A stretch of 64,000 nt of DNA from Allomuricauda sp. (GTDB lineage Bacteria; Bacteroidota; Bacteroidia; Flavobacteriales; Flavobacteriaceae): contig NZ_PABT01000027.1 of the NCBI RefSeq assembly GCF_002699205.1, forward strand, positions 124,001 through 188,000, given 5' to 3'. The position numbers were made by a program, and so were the translations under genes. Positions 19,096-28,164 of this stretch are shown here, piece after piece. Position 1 is the stretch's first letter. The number at the start of each line of letters is the position of its first letter. The notes below the pieces were generated by a model, which worked only from the letters and a program-made list of their open reading frames with translations, did no database searches and was not told where the DNA came from.

Positions 19096-20137
19096 AAAAC
19101 TCCAAGAAATTTTTGATAGAATTGAAACCTGCCTGCAAAACGGCCTACCTTTTGCCATCTATCGAAAACCCAATGATACCGAACTATTGGCGGTTTTTCA
19201 ATCCAATGGCGAACTTGTGTTCTCCACGGATTTTTCAGAAAAGGGATTCGTTTTTGCCCCTTTTGACAAAGAAGACGAAGCTGTTCTGGTTCGACCAGAT
19301 GATTTTTGGAAGGGAGCGTTCAACTCTGAAAACCCAAACACGATCAATAATGGTGCTTTGGACGAGTCAGGGAAAGATGTCCATGTTAATTTGGTCAAAA
19401 ATGGAATCAAGGAGATTCAAAAAGGAAGACTTCAAAAAGTGGTGCTTTCAAGAAAAATAGAAGTGCCCCTCACAAAGTCGCCTATCAATATTTTCAAAAC
19501 CCTTCTTGCCAAATACCCGAATGCCTTTGGATATCTTTTTCATCACCCGAAAGTTGGTATATGGTGTGGTGCCACCCCCGAAACTTTGGTAAAAGTGAAG
19601 AACAAGGAATTGCTGACCATGGCCTTGGCAGCTACGTTGCCCTATAAAAAGGAGGAAAGACCGAAATGGGGCAGTAAGGAGATCGAGGAGCAACAAATGG
19701 TTTCGGAATACATTGGCGATAAATTGGCACATACCATGGAACATTTGGAAATGGACGAAGTAGAATCCGTAAGGGCGGGAAATTTATGGCATTTACGGTC
19801 TGAAATCCGGGGGACCATGCTCCCGAACATAAAAACCATGGAAGTGGTAATGGCGTTGCACCCCACTCCCGCAGTTTGTGGAATCCCAACAGAGGAGGCA
19901 AAACAGTTTATCCAGAGCAATGAAACTTATCAAAGAACATATTATACCGGCTTTTTGGGAGAATTGAACCTAGGGCAACAAGGAGAGACCTCTCTTTATG
20001 TGAACCTTCGCTGTATGGAACTAAAGGATGGCACGGCATCCATTTTTGTTGGGGGAGGAATTACGGAAGCATCCGATCCCGAGAGTGAATGGATTGAAAC
20101 CCAAAACAAAAGCAAGACTATGTTGGGCATCTTGTAA
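19076..20137 (+). CDS. menF: Isochorismate synthase
   Basis: 353 residues, the chorismate-binding (MenF/EntC/TrpE) fold. Conserved segments include QKVVLSRK, HHPKVGIWCGATPETL, the E-x-x-E-QQMV region, NLWHLRSEIRG, LHPTPAVCGIP, and the C-terminal VGGGITEASDPESEW Mg-binding motif. It converts chorismate to isochorismate, the first step of menaquinone synthesis. Flanked by menI and menD, the menaquinone role is preferred over siderophore synthesis. The length is slightly short for MenF but usual for Bacteroidetes. Confidence 0.9.
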   Translation: MHCPENKKLQEIFDRIETCLQNGLPFAIYRKPNDTELLAVFQSNGELVFSTDFSEKGFVFAPFDKEDEAVLVRPDDFWKGAFNSENPNTINNGALDESGKDVHVNLVKNGIKEIQKGRLQKVVLSRKIEVPLTKSPINIFKTLLAKYPNAFGYLFHHPKVGIWCGATPETLVKVKNKELLTMALAATLPYKKEERPKWGSKEIEEQQMVSEYIGDKLAHTMEHLEMDEVESVRAGNLWHLRSEIRGTMLPNIKTMEVVMALHPTPAVCGIPTEEAKQFIQSNETYQRTYYTGFLGELNLGQQGETSLYVNLRCMELKDGTASIFVGGGITEASDPESEWIETQNKSKTMLGIL

Positions 20138-20178
20138 ATTGGTGCTTTCGAATTTACGGGGAAATCACCTAGATGATG

Positions 20179-20186
20179 TATTTTTG
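20179..20186 (+). promoter_or_regulatory. Candidate -7 box TATTTTTG before menD
   Basis: An exact TAnnTTTG match whose last base is 6 bases before ATG 20193. If used, the transcript would begin at or next to the start codon. No -33 TTG is evident, and menD may simply be read from the menF transcript. Confidence 0.35.
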
Positions 20187-20192
20187 TGGTCC

Positions 20193-21929
20193 ATGATGTA
20201 CTCAGATATTCCTGCAGCCCAAACCTTGGTTCTGTATTTTAAATCAAGAGGGGTTAAAAACATTGTCATTTCACCGGGATCCAGAAATGCCCCTTTGACC
20301 ATCAGTTTTACAAAAAACCCTTTTTTTAATTGCTACAGCGTTGTCGATGAGCGTTGTGCCGCTTTTTTTGCCCTGGGCATGGCACAACAATTGGAGGAGC
20401 CGGTCGCAGTCCTATGTTCTTCGGGAAGTGCAATGCTCAACTTTTATCCGGCCGTTGCCGAAGCTTATTACAGCGATATACCCTTGGTCGTGATTTCCGC
20501 CGATAGGCCGAGCTATCGAATAGATATCGGTGATGGCCAAACGATACGACAGGAGAATGTACTGGAAAAACATATTGGATATTCAGCTAATTTAAAGCAG
20601 GATGTTTCCCATGCCATTGATAGTGTTTCCAAATATGGCAGCGCCTTGTTGGCAGAGAGTCAAGAAGAAATACAAGCCTATAACGAGGAGGAGATTTCCA
20701 AGGCACTTTCGGTAGCTTTTGAGGAAAAATCACCGGTACATATCAACATTCGGTTTGAAGAGCCTTTGTATGGAAGGGTGGAAGAGCCTTCAGTGAAAAT
20801 CCCGGTTTTTGAAAGAAGCCTGAAAACGGATATAGTCGAGGAAAACTGGGAAACATTGGCCGATACATGGAAGAACAGCCCCCGTAAAATGGTTTTGGTA
20901 GGGGTAAATAAGCCCAACGCCATTGAAGAAGAGGTATTGGATAGCTTGGCAATGGACCCAAACATGCTGTTGTTTACCGAGACCACATCCAATCTACATC
21001 ATCCCGAATTTTTTGAGAGCATTGATAGCATTATTGCCCCAATTGAAAAATCTGAAAAGAGGGATGAACTTTTCAAAGCTTTGCAACCTGATCTATTGGT
21101 GACTTTCGGGGGGCTGATAGTTTCGAAGAAAATCAAGGCTTTTTTACGGGAGTACAAGCCGAAACAACATTGGCACGTGGGTGTGAAAAAAGCCAACGAT
21201 ACATTCTATTGCTTAACGAAGCATATCAAGATGGACCCCAACCGGTTCTTTAAGGAAATTGCTTCCGATGTCAAGGTGGAAAGTGACTATAAAGCCTTTT
21301 GGGAAAGTAAAAAAGAAACTTACGAGAAAAAGCGGGAAGCCTATCTCAAGGAAATTCCGTTTTCAGATTTTACCGCTTTTCACCTGATACTACAACGTAT
21401 ACCTGAAAACTATCAAGTGCATTTGGCAAATAGTTCCACAGTCAGATATGCCCAATTATTTCCGATGAAAGCCTCTTTGAAAGTTTTTTGTAACCGCGGC
21501 ACAAGTGGCATAGATGGCAGTACCTCGACGGCCGTGGGGAGTTCCGTGCACTGTTCGGAACCCACTTTGTTGCTTACGGGGGACCTGAGCTTTTTCTATG
21601 ATAGCAATGCGTTGTGGAACAAATATATACGTCCCGATTTCAGGATAATCCTCATCAATAATTCGGGGGGTGGTATTTTTAGGATATTGCCAGGCAAAGA
21701 GGACACCAAAGAGTTTGAGACCTTTTTTGAGACAACTCATGAGTTATCGGCAAAACATTTAGCCGATATGTACGGTTTTGAACACCTAACCGCTGATAAT
21801 GAGGTGGATTTGGGGGATAAATTGGGGGAGTTCTATTCAAAAGCCGATCAACCGAAGATTTTGGAAGTCAGGACACCGCGAGTATTGAACAATAAAATTT
21901 TGCTTGGGTACTTCGATTTCATATCTTAG
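20193..21929 (+). CDS. menD: 2-succinyl-5-enolpyruvyl-6-hydroxy-3-cyclohexene-1-carboxylate synthase
   Basis: 578 residues from ATG 20193 (a second ATG follows at 20196); the frame extends upstream over menF, but that part is not MenD-like. It is a thiamine-diphosphate enzyme. The N-terminus VISPGSRNAPL and DERCAAFFALG with the catalytic Glu, the middle domain, and the C-terminal TGDLSFFYDSN...NNSGGGIF motif for ThDP-Mg binding are all present. It condenses isochorismate with 2-oxoglutarate in menaquinone synthesis. It lies 55 bases after menF. Confidence 0.95.
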   Translation: MMYSDIPAAQTLVLYFKSRGVKNIVISPGSRNAPLTISFTKNPFFNCYSVVDERCAAFFALGMAQQLEEPVAVLCSSGSAMLNFYPAVAEAYYSDIPLVVISADRPSYRIDIGDGQTIRQENVLEKHIGYSANLKQDVSHAIDSVSKYGSALLAESQEEIQAYNEEEISKALSVAFEEKSPVHINIRFEEPLYGRVEEPSVKIPVFERSLKTDIVEENWETLADTWKNSPRKMVLVGVNKPNAIEEEVLDSLAMDPNMLLFTETTSNLHHPEFFESIDSIIAPIEKSEKRDELFKALQPDLLVTFGGLIVSKKIKAFLREYKPKQHWHVGVKKANDTFYCLTKHIKMDPNRFFKEIASDVKVESDYKAFWESKKETYEKKREAYLKEIPFSDFTAFHLILQRIPENYQVHLANSSTVRYAQLFPMKASLKVFCNRGTSGIDGSTSTAVGSSVHCSEPTLLLTGDLSFFYDSNALWNKYIRPDFRIILINNSGGGIFRILPGKEDTKEFETFFETTHELSAKHLADMYGFEHLTADNEVDLGDKLGEFYSKADQPKILEVRTPRVLNNKILLGYFDFIS

Positions 21930-21967
21930 AACCTTAGCTATAAATTTAATATGAACACTAACAAATT

Positions 21968-22309
21968 ATGAGCAAAAGAGACGAATTAATCGAAAAGTAC
22001 GCAGAAGACATCAAGAGCAAATTTGGGCAAACCCCAGATATGGATTTGTTGACCAAAGTCGCCATAGGATTGGGGCCGGCCATTTATAACCTGGATGCTT
22101 CCAAGGTTTCAGGATCCGACGACAAGGAATTGGAAACCGTGAAGAACAATTTCTTGATCAAAAAATTGGGTCTTGCCGATACCCCTGCTTTAATGGAATC
22201 GATCAACAGCGTAATTGATGCCTACGGAAAGTCGGAAAAGAACAAACATCGCGCTGTAATCTATTATATGTTGACCAAGCACTTTGGAAAGGAATCGGTT
22301 TATAATTAG
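21968..22309 (+). CDS. DUF2853 family protein
   Basis: 113 residues, small and soluble. It begins SKRDELIEKYAEDIK and has the family segments DMDLLTKVAIGLGPAIYN, SGSDxKELETVKNNFLIKKLGL and HRAVIYYMLTKHFGKES. The fold is all-alpha and the function unknown. It is well conserved in Bacteroidetes and often lies in the men region. A terminator follows 22 bases after the stop, ending the menI-menF-menD-DUF2853 transcript. Confidence 0.8.
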   Translation: MSKRDELIEKYAEDIKSKFGQTPDMDLLTKVAIGLGPAIYNLDASKVSGSDDKELETVKNNFLIKKLGLADTPALMESINSVIDAYGKSEKNKHRAVIYYMLTKHFGKESVYN

Positions 22310-22331
22310 GATTGTGACCAAATGCAATAAA

Positions 22332-22359
22332 AGCTGTCCAATAAAGGGCGGCTTTTTTT
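22332..22359 (+). terminator. Rho-independent terminator after the DUF2853 gene
   Basis: AGCTGTCC pairs with GGGCGGCT (8 pairs, two G-U) around a 6-base loop, followed by six T. Confidence 0.8.
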
Positions 22360-22377
22360 ATCCCCGTTTTTTACAAC

Positions 22378-22385
22378 TACCTTTG
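22378..22385 (+). promoter_or_regulatory. Candidate -7 box TACCTTTG for the S1 protein gene
   Basis: It lies just past a terminator and 4 bases before ATG 22390, which fits a fresh promoter and an almost leaderless transcript. Confidence 0.5.
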
Positions 22386-22389
22386 CGAC

Positions 22390-23220
22390 ATGATAGAATT
22401 GGGAAACTATAATACCCTTAAGGTGCTAAGGAGCACCAGTGTAGGCCTTTTTTTGGGTGACGATGAAGGCACGGAAATCCTTTTGCCGAACAAATACGTG
22501 CCAGAGGATTTCGAGATAGATCAGGAGATGGAAGTTTTTTGTTATCTGGACAATGCCGAGCGTCCTGTTTCCACGACCCTAAAACCTAAGATAATCCGCA
22601 ATGGATTTGCTTATTTGGAAGTTGTTGAAGTAGGAGCCTATGGGGCTTTTTTGGATTGGGGTTTGGAGAAGCACCTGCTTGTTCCCTTTAGGGAACAATC
22701 CGAAAGGATGGAAGATGGGAACAAATATGTCGTCCATTGCTATATGGACGAGGAAAGCATGCGTCTTACGGGGTCGAGCAGGGTAGATAAGTTCCTTTCC
22801 AATGAAAATATTGATTATGATCAAAACGACCAGGTAAATCTGTTGGTGTACCGAAAAACACCGTTGGGATGGGAGGTCATTGTGGATGATATGCACAAGG
22901 GACTCATTTTTGACAGTGACATTTTCAAGCCTATTTCGGTGGGAGATACGTTGAAGGGCTATGTAAAGAATATACGGGACGACAAAAAACTGGATATCTC
23001 CCTTCAACCAATTGGAGCTAAAATGTTGGAGCCCACTGCAAAAATGATTTTCGACAAGCTTGAAGAGAACAATGGTTTTTTGCCCCTGCATGACAAATCA
23101 TCCCCGGAGGAGATTAAAAAGGTTTTGCACCTTAGTAAAAAGGCATTTAAAAAAGGCGTGGGCATCCTTTATCGCCAGCGAAAAATCAACATTCAGGACG
23201 ATGGCATCCGTTTACTTTGA
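22390..23220 (+). CDS. S1 RNA-binding protein, CvfB/YitL family
   Basis: 276 residues. It has three S1-like beta-barrel domains (about 1-60, 65-135, 145-210) and a C-terminal winged-helix-like end (EEIKKVLHLSKKAFKKGVGILYRQRKI...GIRLL), the standard CvfB architecture with near standard length. CvfB proteins bind RNA and affect virulence-gene or translation control in Firmicutes. In Bacteroidetes the role is not established. It is transcribed from its own start just after the upstream terminator. Confidence 0.88.
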   Translation: MIELGNYNTLKVLRSTSVGLFLGDDEGTEILLPNKYVPEDFEIDQEMEVFCYLDNAERPVSTTLKPKIIRNGFAYLEVVEVGAYGAFLDWGLEKHLLVPFREQSERMEDGNKYVVHCYMDEESMRLTGSSRVDKFLSNENIDYDQNDQVNLLVYRKTPLGWEVIVDDMHKGLIFDSDIFKPISVGDTLKGYVKNIRDDKKLDISLQPIGAKMLEPTAKMIFDKLEENNGFLPLHDKSSPEEIKKVLHLSKKAFKKGVGILYRQRKINIQDDGIRLL

Positions 23221-23293
23221 TTTTGAAAAGCAGTTGGGAACAGATTCTTTCAAGCTTTAAGGGCGTAAAGTTTTTTTCTTTCTGTAAAATCTC

Positions 23294-23301
23294 TATTTTT
23301 G
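23294..23301 (+). promoter_or_regulatory. Candidate -7 box TATTTTTG
   Basis: An exact TAnnTTTG match 70 bases upstream of ATG 23372, giving a leader of about 65 bases that includes the small repeat TATGTTTTTAGCATAACATA. Confidence 0.4.
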
Positions 23302-23371
23302 TATTAAATTCAGATTAACTTATTGGTTGTTATGTTTTTAGCATAACATATAATTATAACCACGTCACCAT

Positions 23372-23971
23372 ATGCCTTTTATTGAAGAAAGCGATTTGTT
23401 GGACCTTCATAAGGATATAGATAAGGCCCAGATTATTAACGAAAGACTTCTTGATCAGATAAAGTACAAGAACAAAGACCTTCGTAAACTTAAACTGCAA
23501 CGAAACATATTGTTGGGGTTTGTTGGGCTCTTTGTGATCGGAACGTTGGCCATTACTTCGTTCACTGCGGGGTTGAGTAGTAAGCAATCGTTTGAGAACC
23601 AAGGCAATTTGCTGGTTTCCATAGATAGTCTGGATGTAATCAAGGCTAGGATAGACAATTTAAAATCCCAGAATGAGGAACTCAGCTTGGTGAAGGAATT
23701 TTACTTGGCAAAAGAATTTTTGAACAAGGAAAAAATATATTCCGTTCAGGTAAAATCTTTTGTTGAAAACAATGTGACCCTGGCCTCCGAGGCACTCACC
23801 AATACTCTTTTTGTAAAAACAAACCCTTTTTATGCATATTCCCTGGGTAACTTTGAAACCTTGGAAGAAGCACAAAAATTCAGAAAACAATTGGTCCAAA
23901 TGGGCTTTGAGGATGCGTTTGTTGCCTCCTACAAAGATGGACAGAGAATTAAAATAGAAGATCCATATTAA
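23372..23971 (+). CDS. Single-pass membrane protein with SPOR-like C-terminus
   Basis: 199 residues. A charged cytoplasmic helix (1-45) precedes one membrane segment (about 46-68, ILLGFVGLFVIGTLAITSF), then a coiled-coil-like stretch (80-115). The C-terminal 75 residues are IYSVQVKSF...YAYSLGNFETLEEAQKFRKQLVQMGFEDAFVASY, matching the SPOR pattern of two beta-alpha-beta halves that binds denuded peptidoglycan at septa. A cell-division or wall link is inferred from this. It ends 2 bases before menA. Confidence 0.65.
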   Translation: MPFIEESDLLDLHKDIDKAQIINERLLDQIKYKNKDLRKLKLQRNILLGFVGLFVIGTLAITSFTAGLSSKQSFENQGNLLVSIDSLDVIKARIDNLKSQNEELSLVKEFYLAKEFLNKEKIYSVQVKSFVENNVTLASEALTNTLFVKTNPFYAYSLGNFETLEEAQKFRKQLVQMGFEDAFVASYKDGQRIKIEDPY

Positions 23972-23973
23972 TC

Positions 23974-24882
23974 TTGGGAAACACAAAGGCTTGGATACAG
24001 GCTGCTAGACTGCGCACACTTCCTCTTTCGTTATCAGGAATTATTGTAGGTACTGCGTTGGCCATATTGGAAGGCCATTTTGAGACGCACATTTTTGTCT
24101 TGGCCCTGTTGACCACGGTTGGGTTTCAGGTCACTTCCAATTTTGCCAACGATTATGGAGATGGGATAAAAGGAACGGATAATGAAGATAGAATAGGTCC
24201 GGCAAGGGCGCTGCAAAGCGGTTCCATTTCTAGGAACTCCCTTAAAACGGGAATTATCATCTCCATCCTTATCAGTATGGCAATTGCCTTGGCCCTTATT
24301 TACTTGGCCTTTGGCCCTGGGAATTTTACTTATATCCTTGTTTTTTTTGTGCTCGGCCTGTTAAGTATCTGGGCGGCCATAAAATATACCGTGGGTGCCA
24401 ATGCGTACGGTTATAGGGGAATGGGGGACCTTTTTGTATTCCTCTTCTTTGGATTGTTGGGAGTGCTCGGAAGCATGTTTTTATATACAAAGGCTCTGGT
24501 TTGGGCGGCTGTTTTGCCGGCAGTTTCAATTGGTCTTCTGTGTGTGGCGGTGCTAAACCTGAATAATATGCGCGACGTGGTTTCAGATAAAAAACATGGC
24601 AAGAACACCATGGTCGTTACCATGGGATTTGAAAATGGAAAGCGATATCATTTTATATTGATTTTGATGGCATTGACCTGCTTTTCTTTATACTTGTTGA
24701 TTGAAAATTTTGGATGGAAACAGTCATTTTTCATGTTGGCATTTATACCATTATTGATTCATCTAAGAAAGGTGATGCTGACCAAAAATCCGGGCAGTTT
24801 GGATGCGGAACTTAAGAAAGTAGCACTAAGTACCTTTTTGCTTGCTATTTTATTCTTTATCTCAGTCAATATTTTTTTGTAA
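23974..24882 (+). CDS. menA: 1,4-dihydroxy-2-naphthoate polyprenyltransferase
   Basis: 302 residues starting at TTG 23974. No ATG lies between the previous stop and the conserved N-terminus (KAWIQAARLRTLPLSLSGIIVG), so TTG is the only sensible start. It is a UbiA-family membrane enzyme with about eight helices. Prenyl-diphosphate/Mg sites are NDYGDGIKGTDNEDR (first Asp-rich motif) and NNMRDVVSDKKHGKNT (second). It attaches the polyprenyl tail to DHNA to give demethylmenaquinone. Spacing of 2 bases couples it to the SPOR-like gene. Confidence 0.93.
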   Translation: MGNTKAWIQAARLRTLPLSLSGIIVGTALAILEGHFETHIFVLALLTTVGFQVTSNFANDYGDGIKGTDNEDRIGPARALQSGSISRNSLKTGIIISILISMAIALALIYLAFGPGNFTYILVFFVLGLLSIWAAIKYTVGANAYGYRGMGDLFVFLFFGLLGVLGSMFLYTKALVWAAVLPAVSIGLLCVAVLNLNNMRDVVSDKKHGKNTMVVTMGFENGKRYHFILILMALTCFSLYLLIENFGWKQSFFMLAFIPLLIHLRKVMLTKNPGSLDAELKKVALSTFLLAILFFISVNIFL

Positions 24883-24887
24883 ATTTG
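24880..24887 (+). promoter_or_regulatory. Candidate -7 box TAAATTTG for the LytTR response regulator
   Basis: An exact TAnnTTTG match overlapping the menA stop codon, 28 bases before the TTG start at 24916. Confidence 0.4.
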
Positions 24888-24915
24888 ATTATCAACCAAA
24901 TAAACTTCAAGGAAC

Positions 24916-25671
24916 TTGGAACATCCGATAAAAATTTTAATCGTAGAGGATAATGTTATCATCGCAGATGATATGCAATCCATGCTAGAGGAAATCGGCT
25001 ATGAAATTGTTGACAATGTCATAGTGTACGAACAGGCCGTAGATGTATTAAAGAACAACCACGTAGATTTGGTGTTGATCGATATTATATTGGCTTCGGA
25101 CAAAACTGGTATCGACCTCGGTAAGCATATCCGTGAGACGTACAACATACCTTTCATCTTTGTTACTTCCAACTCGGACCGAGCCACTGTTGAAAACGCC
25201 AAAACAGTAAAGCCAGATGGTTATTTGGTAAAACCCTTTGAGCAACAGGATCTTTATACATCTATAGAAATTGCGCTTTCCAATTTCAACTATGCCAAAA
25301 AGGGAGCCAGTAAAACGGAAAATCAAGAGGCAGCAGATGAAATAACCTCAAATTCCGTGTTAAAGGATTCCATCTTTGTAAAAAAACAACACCTATATTA
25401 CCGTATTCAGTTTTCCGATATCCAATTTATAAAAGCGGACAATGTTTATCTAGAGGTAAATACGGTGGACAAAAAGTTCTTGGTACGTTCGCCATTAAAG
25501 GATTATTTGGAGAAATTACCAAAGAACAAGTTCTATAGGGCTCACAAATCGTACATTGTAAATGTTGATCATATAGATGCAATCAACTCCAAGGATATAA
25601 TGATCAACAATAATCTAATCCCTATATCCAAGGATTTTAAGGAGTTTATTCTTTCATCAATGAACAGTTAA
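24916..25671 (+). CDS. LytTR-family response regulator
   Basis: 251 residues from TTG 24916; the next in-frame ATG lies inside the receiver domain, so TTG is used. The receiver domain (1-120) has the acidic pair E11/D12, phospho-acceptor D56 (VLIDIIL), Thr in FVTSN and Lys in LVKPF. A linker is followed by a LytTR DNA-binding domain (about 150-250; IQFIKADNVYLEVNT, FYRAHKSYIVNVDHID). The histidine kinase gene lies 530 bases downstream on the same strand, so the two probably form a pair. Direct repeats between them are candidate binding sites. Confidence 0.9.
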   Translation: MEHPIKILIVEDNVIIADDMQSMLEEIGYEIVDNVIVYEQAVDVLKNNHVDLVLIDIILASDKTGIDLGKHIRETYNIPFIFVTSNSDRATVENAKTVKPDGYLVKPFEQQDLYTSIEIALSNFNYAKKGASKTENQEAADEITSNSVLKDSIFVKKQHLYYRIQFSDIQFIKADNVYLEVNTVDKKFLVRSPLKDYLEKLPKNKFYRAHKSYIVNVDHIDAINSKDIMINNNLIPISKDFKEFILSSMNS

Positions 25672-25696
25672 TGTTCCCTCAATTTAAAGAATAACG

Positions 25697-25723
25697 AAGT
25701 GTCCGGATGGGCACTTTTTTTTT
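25697..25723 (+). terminator. Rho-independent terminator after the LytTR regulator
   Basis: AAGTGTCC pairs with GGGCACTT (with G-T wobble) around GGAT, followed by nine T in total. Confidence 0.85.
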
Positions 25724-25764
25724 GCAACACTATTTATTGGGAAAACACCACAACTTTTAGAGGG

Positions 25765-25778
25765 TTCACAACAATAGT
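25765..25778 (+). promoter_or_regulatory. Distal copy of the CACAACA operator-like motif
   Basis: TTCACAACAATAGT here is identical over 14 bases to 26003-26016, 238 bases downstream. Confidence 0.45.
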
Positions 25779-25980
25779 TTTCCCCAAATCCCCGGTATCC
25801 ATACTTTAGCAATGTAATAATTCAGAAAGTAATTTTTTTCATTTTCATATAGTGTTCTCGTAAAGGGGTCTTGTTGTAAAAGCAGGGCCTTTTTCAATTT
25901 TATACCCTTTGTGCTAAGTTCTTATTCCATGAAAAGCACAAAACATCGATAAAATGCCTCTTGACCAATAAACTTTATCA

Positions 25981-26011
25981 TTTCACAACAGAAAACAACA
26001 CTTTCACAACA
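25981..26011 (+). promoter_or_regulatory. Candidate LytTR operator: two direct repeats 21 bp apart
   Basis: TTTCACAACA occurs at 25981-25990 and again at 26002-26011, a perfect 10-base direct repeat with starts 21 bases apart, i.e. two helical turns. LytTR regulators such as AgrA and ComE bind 9-bp direct repeats with about 12 bases between them. A LytTR regulator is encoded directly upstream. No binding evidence is available. Confidence 0.5.
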
Positions 26012-26201
26012 ATAGTGGTCAACTCTTTCCTTTGGAATTTAATTTTGTAGCCAAACTAACGTTCTTTATATACCCCATACATCTAAATTCGGTACGTTTT
26101 TTATTTTTTGGATTGAATTGGTTGTCGGGGCAATAAAGGAAAAAAAGGGCACGATAATAATATAGTACCACACACAGGTGGCTGCTGTATCAATTAAATT
26201 A

Positions 26202-28160
26202 ATGGGACGTTACGTAAGATTTTTATTTACCTCGGTATTTTTTTTGTTTCTCTACACCGCATCGGCTCAAACCATTGCCGAAGAAGAAAGTACTCTCAAA
26301 GAGTTTCAGGATACCAATCAACCTACTGAGCGGTTCAATGTTTTTTTCAATTCATTGGATCGATACAATGTAAATTCTGCTTATGATTGGCTGGACACGA
26401 TAAAAATTTACATGTCCAATGCACAAAAGACGGGTGATACCTTGGCCACAAGACTTTATAAAGTAATGCAGGCCCAGGTGTATAACGATTTGGGCGAGTA
26501 TGACAAAAGTACCGCCCTTGCCAAGGAACTTTATGAAATTAAGGATTCTTTGGATGCAGGTTCCCAAAAAGTGGTCTTGGATGTACTTGACGACAACTAT
26601 GCGAACCTTCAATTGTTTGATAAGCAGATTGAAATCAGAAAACAGAAGCGTGAGCTGGGCCTGACCAATAATGTCTCTTTTTACGATATCTACAGTAACT
26701 TAGGGTTATATAGAAAGGCACGGAACCAATATATTATGGAGGTCAAGCCGACCATAGCGGACAATGATTCATATGGTCTGGCGAAATACCATAGTAAGGT
26801 TGGGAATTACCTTAGACTTGATGATTCCGCCCCAACGGCCTTAAGTGAGCTAAAAAAAGCCAAAGCCTATCTGGATGTTTATGACAACGATATTTCCACA
26901 CAAAAAAGTGAGGCCGATATTTTTGAAAGTGAACTTTTAAAAGCAGAAATAGAAGGAAACATAGCTAAATGCCATGTAATGCTCGGTGAGTATGAAGAGG
27001 CGATCCCTCTTTTGGAAACAAGTATCGAAACCTTAAAAAAATCACCGAACAACAAGGATCAAAGTGAGGTGGTGGAAAATACGCTTTATTTGGCGGAGGC
27101 CAACCTCCAAATGGAACATTTTACCGAAGCAAAAAAATACCTCGATGTTGAATTTGACAACATCAGCGTTCTACAGACCATTAAGAAAAACAGTTTATTG
27201 GCGGCTTTCTACGATAAAGTTGAGAACTACAAGAATGCTTCCATTTACTACAAACGAAATGAAAGGATCAAAGATTCATTGGCCAAAAAACAGTCTGCGC
27301 TGATCAAGCAACAATTGGTGACCATTGTTGCCAACGAGGATTTGGAAAACTCGCAAAGGCTGATCGATGAACAAAAGCGTATAAACGAATTGGCCCGAAG
27401 TGAAATGAAAGCCAAGGATGAGCGCATCAATTTGGTATTTATTTCCCTAATATTTACTCTTTTGGGGTTTGCTGGACTCGTGTACGCCTATCTCAAAAGT
27501 ATCAAGAACCAACGTTTGATAGCCGAGCAAAAACGGATCATTGAAAATTCCCTTGTTGAGAAAGATTCCTTGTTGAAGGAAATACACCATAGGGTAAAGA
27601 ACAACCTGCAAATGGTAAGTAGCCTGTTGAGCCTACAGACCAAAAACACTAGGAGCAAAGCAGCCATTGTTGCCCTTGAAGAAGGAAAAAGCCGGGTAAA
27701 GGCCATGGCGTTGATCCATCAAAAATTATATCAGAACGACGATCTTTCGGTGATAGAAATGCAGGGGTATATTGAAAGTCTGATAAACAGTGTGCAATCC
27801 GTTTACAAAAAGGGGGGACACAATATTAGTATCACCATCGATGCGGAGGGTACGGAGCTGGACATTGACCGGGCCATTCCATTTGGATTGATATTGAATG
27901 AACTGGTATCCAATTCATTTAAATATGCCTTTCCCGAAAATGATGAAAACGGAAAAATCTATATCCATTTACGTAAAAACGGCGACCAAGGTTATTTTGA
28001 ATACACCGATAATGGTATTGGACTTCCAGAAGACAGTGATGAAAGGGCACACTCCTCAATGGGACTTCGCTTGATCAACCGATTGGTGAACCAGCTTCAA
28101 TCCAAATTGAATATTGATAGGAATGTGGAAGGAGTCCGTTTCTGGTTCAACTTTAATTGA
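26202..28160 (+). CDS. TPR-sensor histidine kinase (HisKA_2 type)
   Basis: 652 residues from ATG 26202; a GTG at 26178 would add eight residues ahead of the signal peptide (RFLFTSVFFLFLYTASAQ). The periplasmic part (25-405) is helical with TPR-like pairs and a closing coiled coil. One membrane segment lies at about 409-431 (LVFISLIFTLLGFAGLVYAYL). The kinase core has LLKEIHHRVKNNLQM (His 462/463), then an HATPase domain with the N box NELVSNSFKYAF, DNGIGLP and SMGLRLI. It most likely phosphorylates the LytTR regulator encoded upstream. The signal sensed is unknown. Confidence 0.9.
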   Translation: MGRYVRFLFTSVFFLFLYTASAQTIAEEESTLKEFQDTNQPTERFNVFFNSLDRYNVNSAYDWLDTIKIYMSNAQKTGDTLATRLYKVMQAQVYNDLGEYDKSTALAKELYEIKDSLDAGSQKVVLDVLDDNYANLQLFDKQIEIRKQKRELGLTNNVSFYDIYSNLGLYRKARNQYIMEVKPTIADNDSYGLAKYHSKVGNYLRLDDSAPTALSELKKAKAYLDVYDNDISTQKSEADIFESELLKAEIEGNIAKCHVMLGEYEEAIPLLETSIETLKKSPNNKDQSEVVENTLYLAEANLQMEHFTEAKKYLDVEFDNISVLQTIKKNSLLAAFYDKVENYKNASIYYKRNERIKDSLAKKQSALIKQQLVTIVANEDLENSQRLIDEQKRINELARSEMKAKDERINLVFISLIFTLLGFAGLVYAYLKSIKNQRLIAEQKRIIENSLVEKDSLLKEIHHRVKNNLQMVSSLLSLQTKNTRSKAAIVALEEGKSRVKAMALIHQKLYQNDDLSVIEMQGYIESLINSVQSVYKKGGHNISITIDAEGTELDIDRAIPFGLILNELVSNSFKYAFPENDENGKIYIHLRKNGDQGYFEYTDNGIGLPEDSDERAHSSMGLRLINRLVNQLQSKLNIDRNVEGVRFWFNFN

Positions 28161-28164
28161 TGCT

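Larger units (their letters stand above)
25724..26201 (+). promoter_or_regulatory. Long regulatory gap upstream of the histidine kinase
   Basis: A 480-base non-coding stretch, AT-rich, with no credible gene on either strand. It carries three copies of a TTCACAACA motif (listed separately) and lies between a terminator and the kinase gene. No exact TAnnTTTG box close to the kinase start is obvious. The length and repeats suggest a controlled promoter. Confidence 0.5.
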
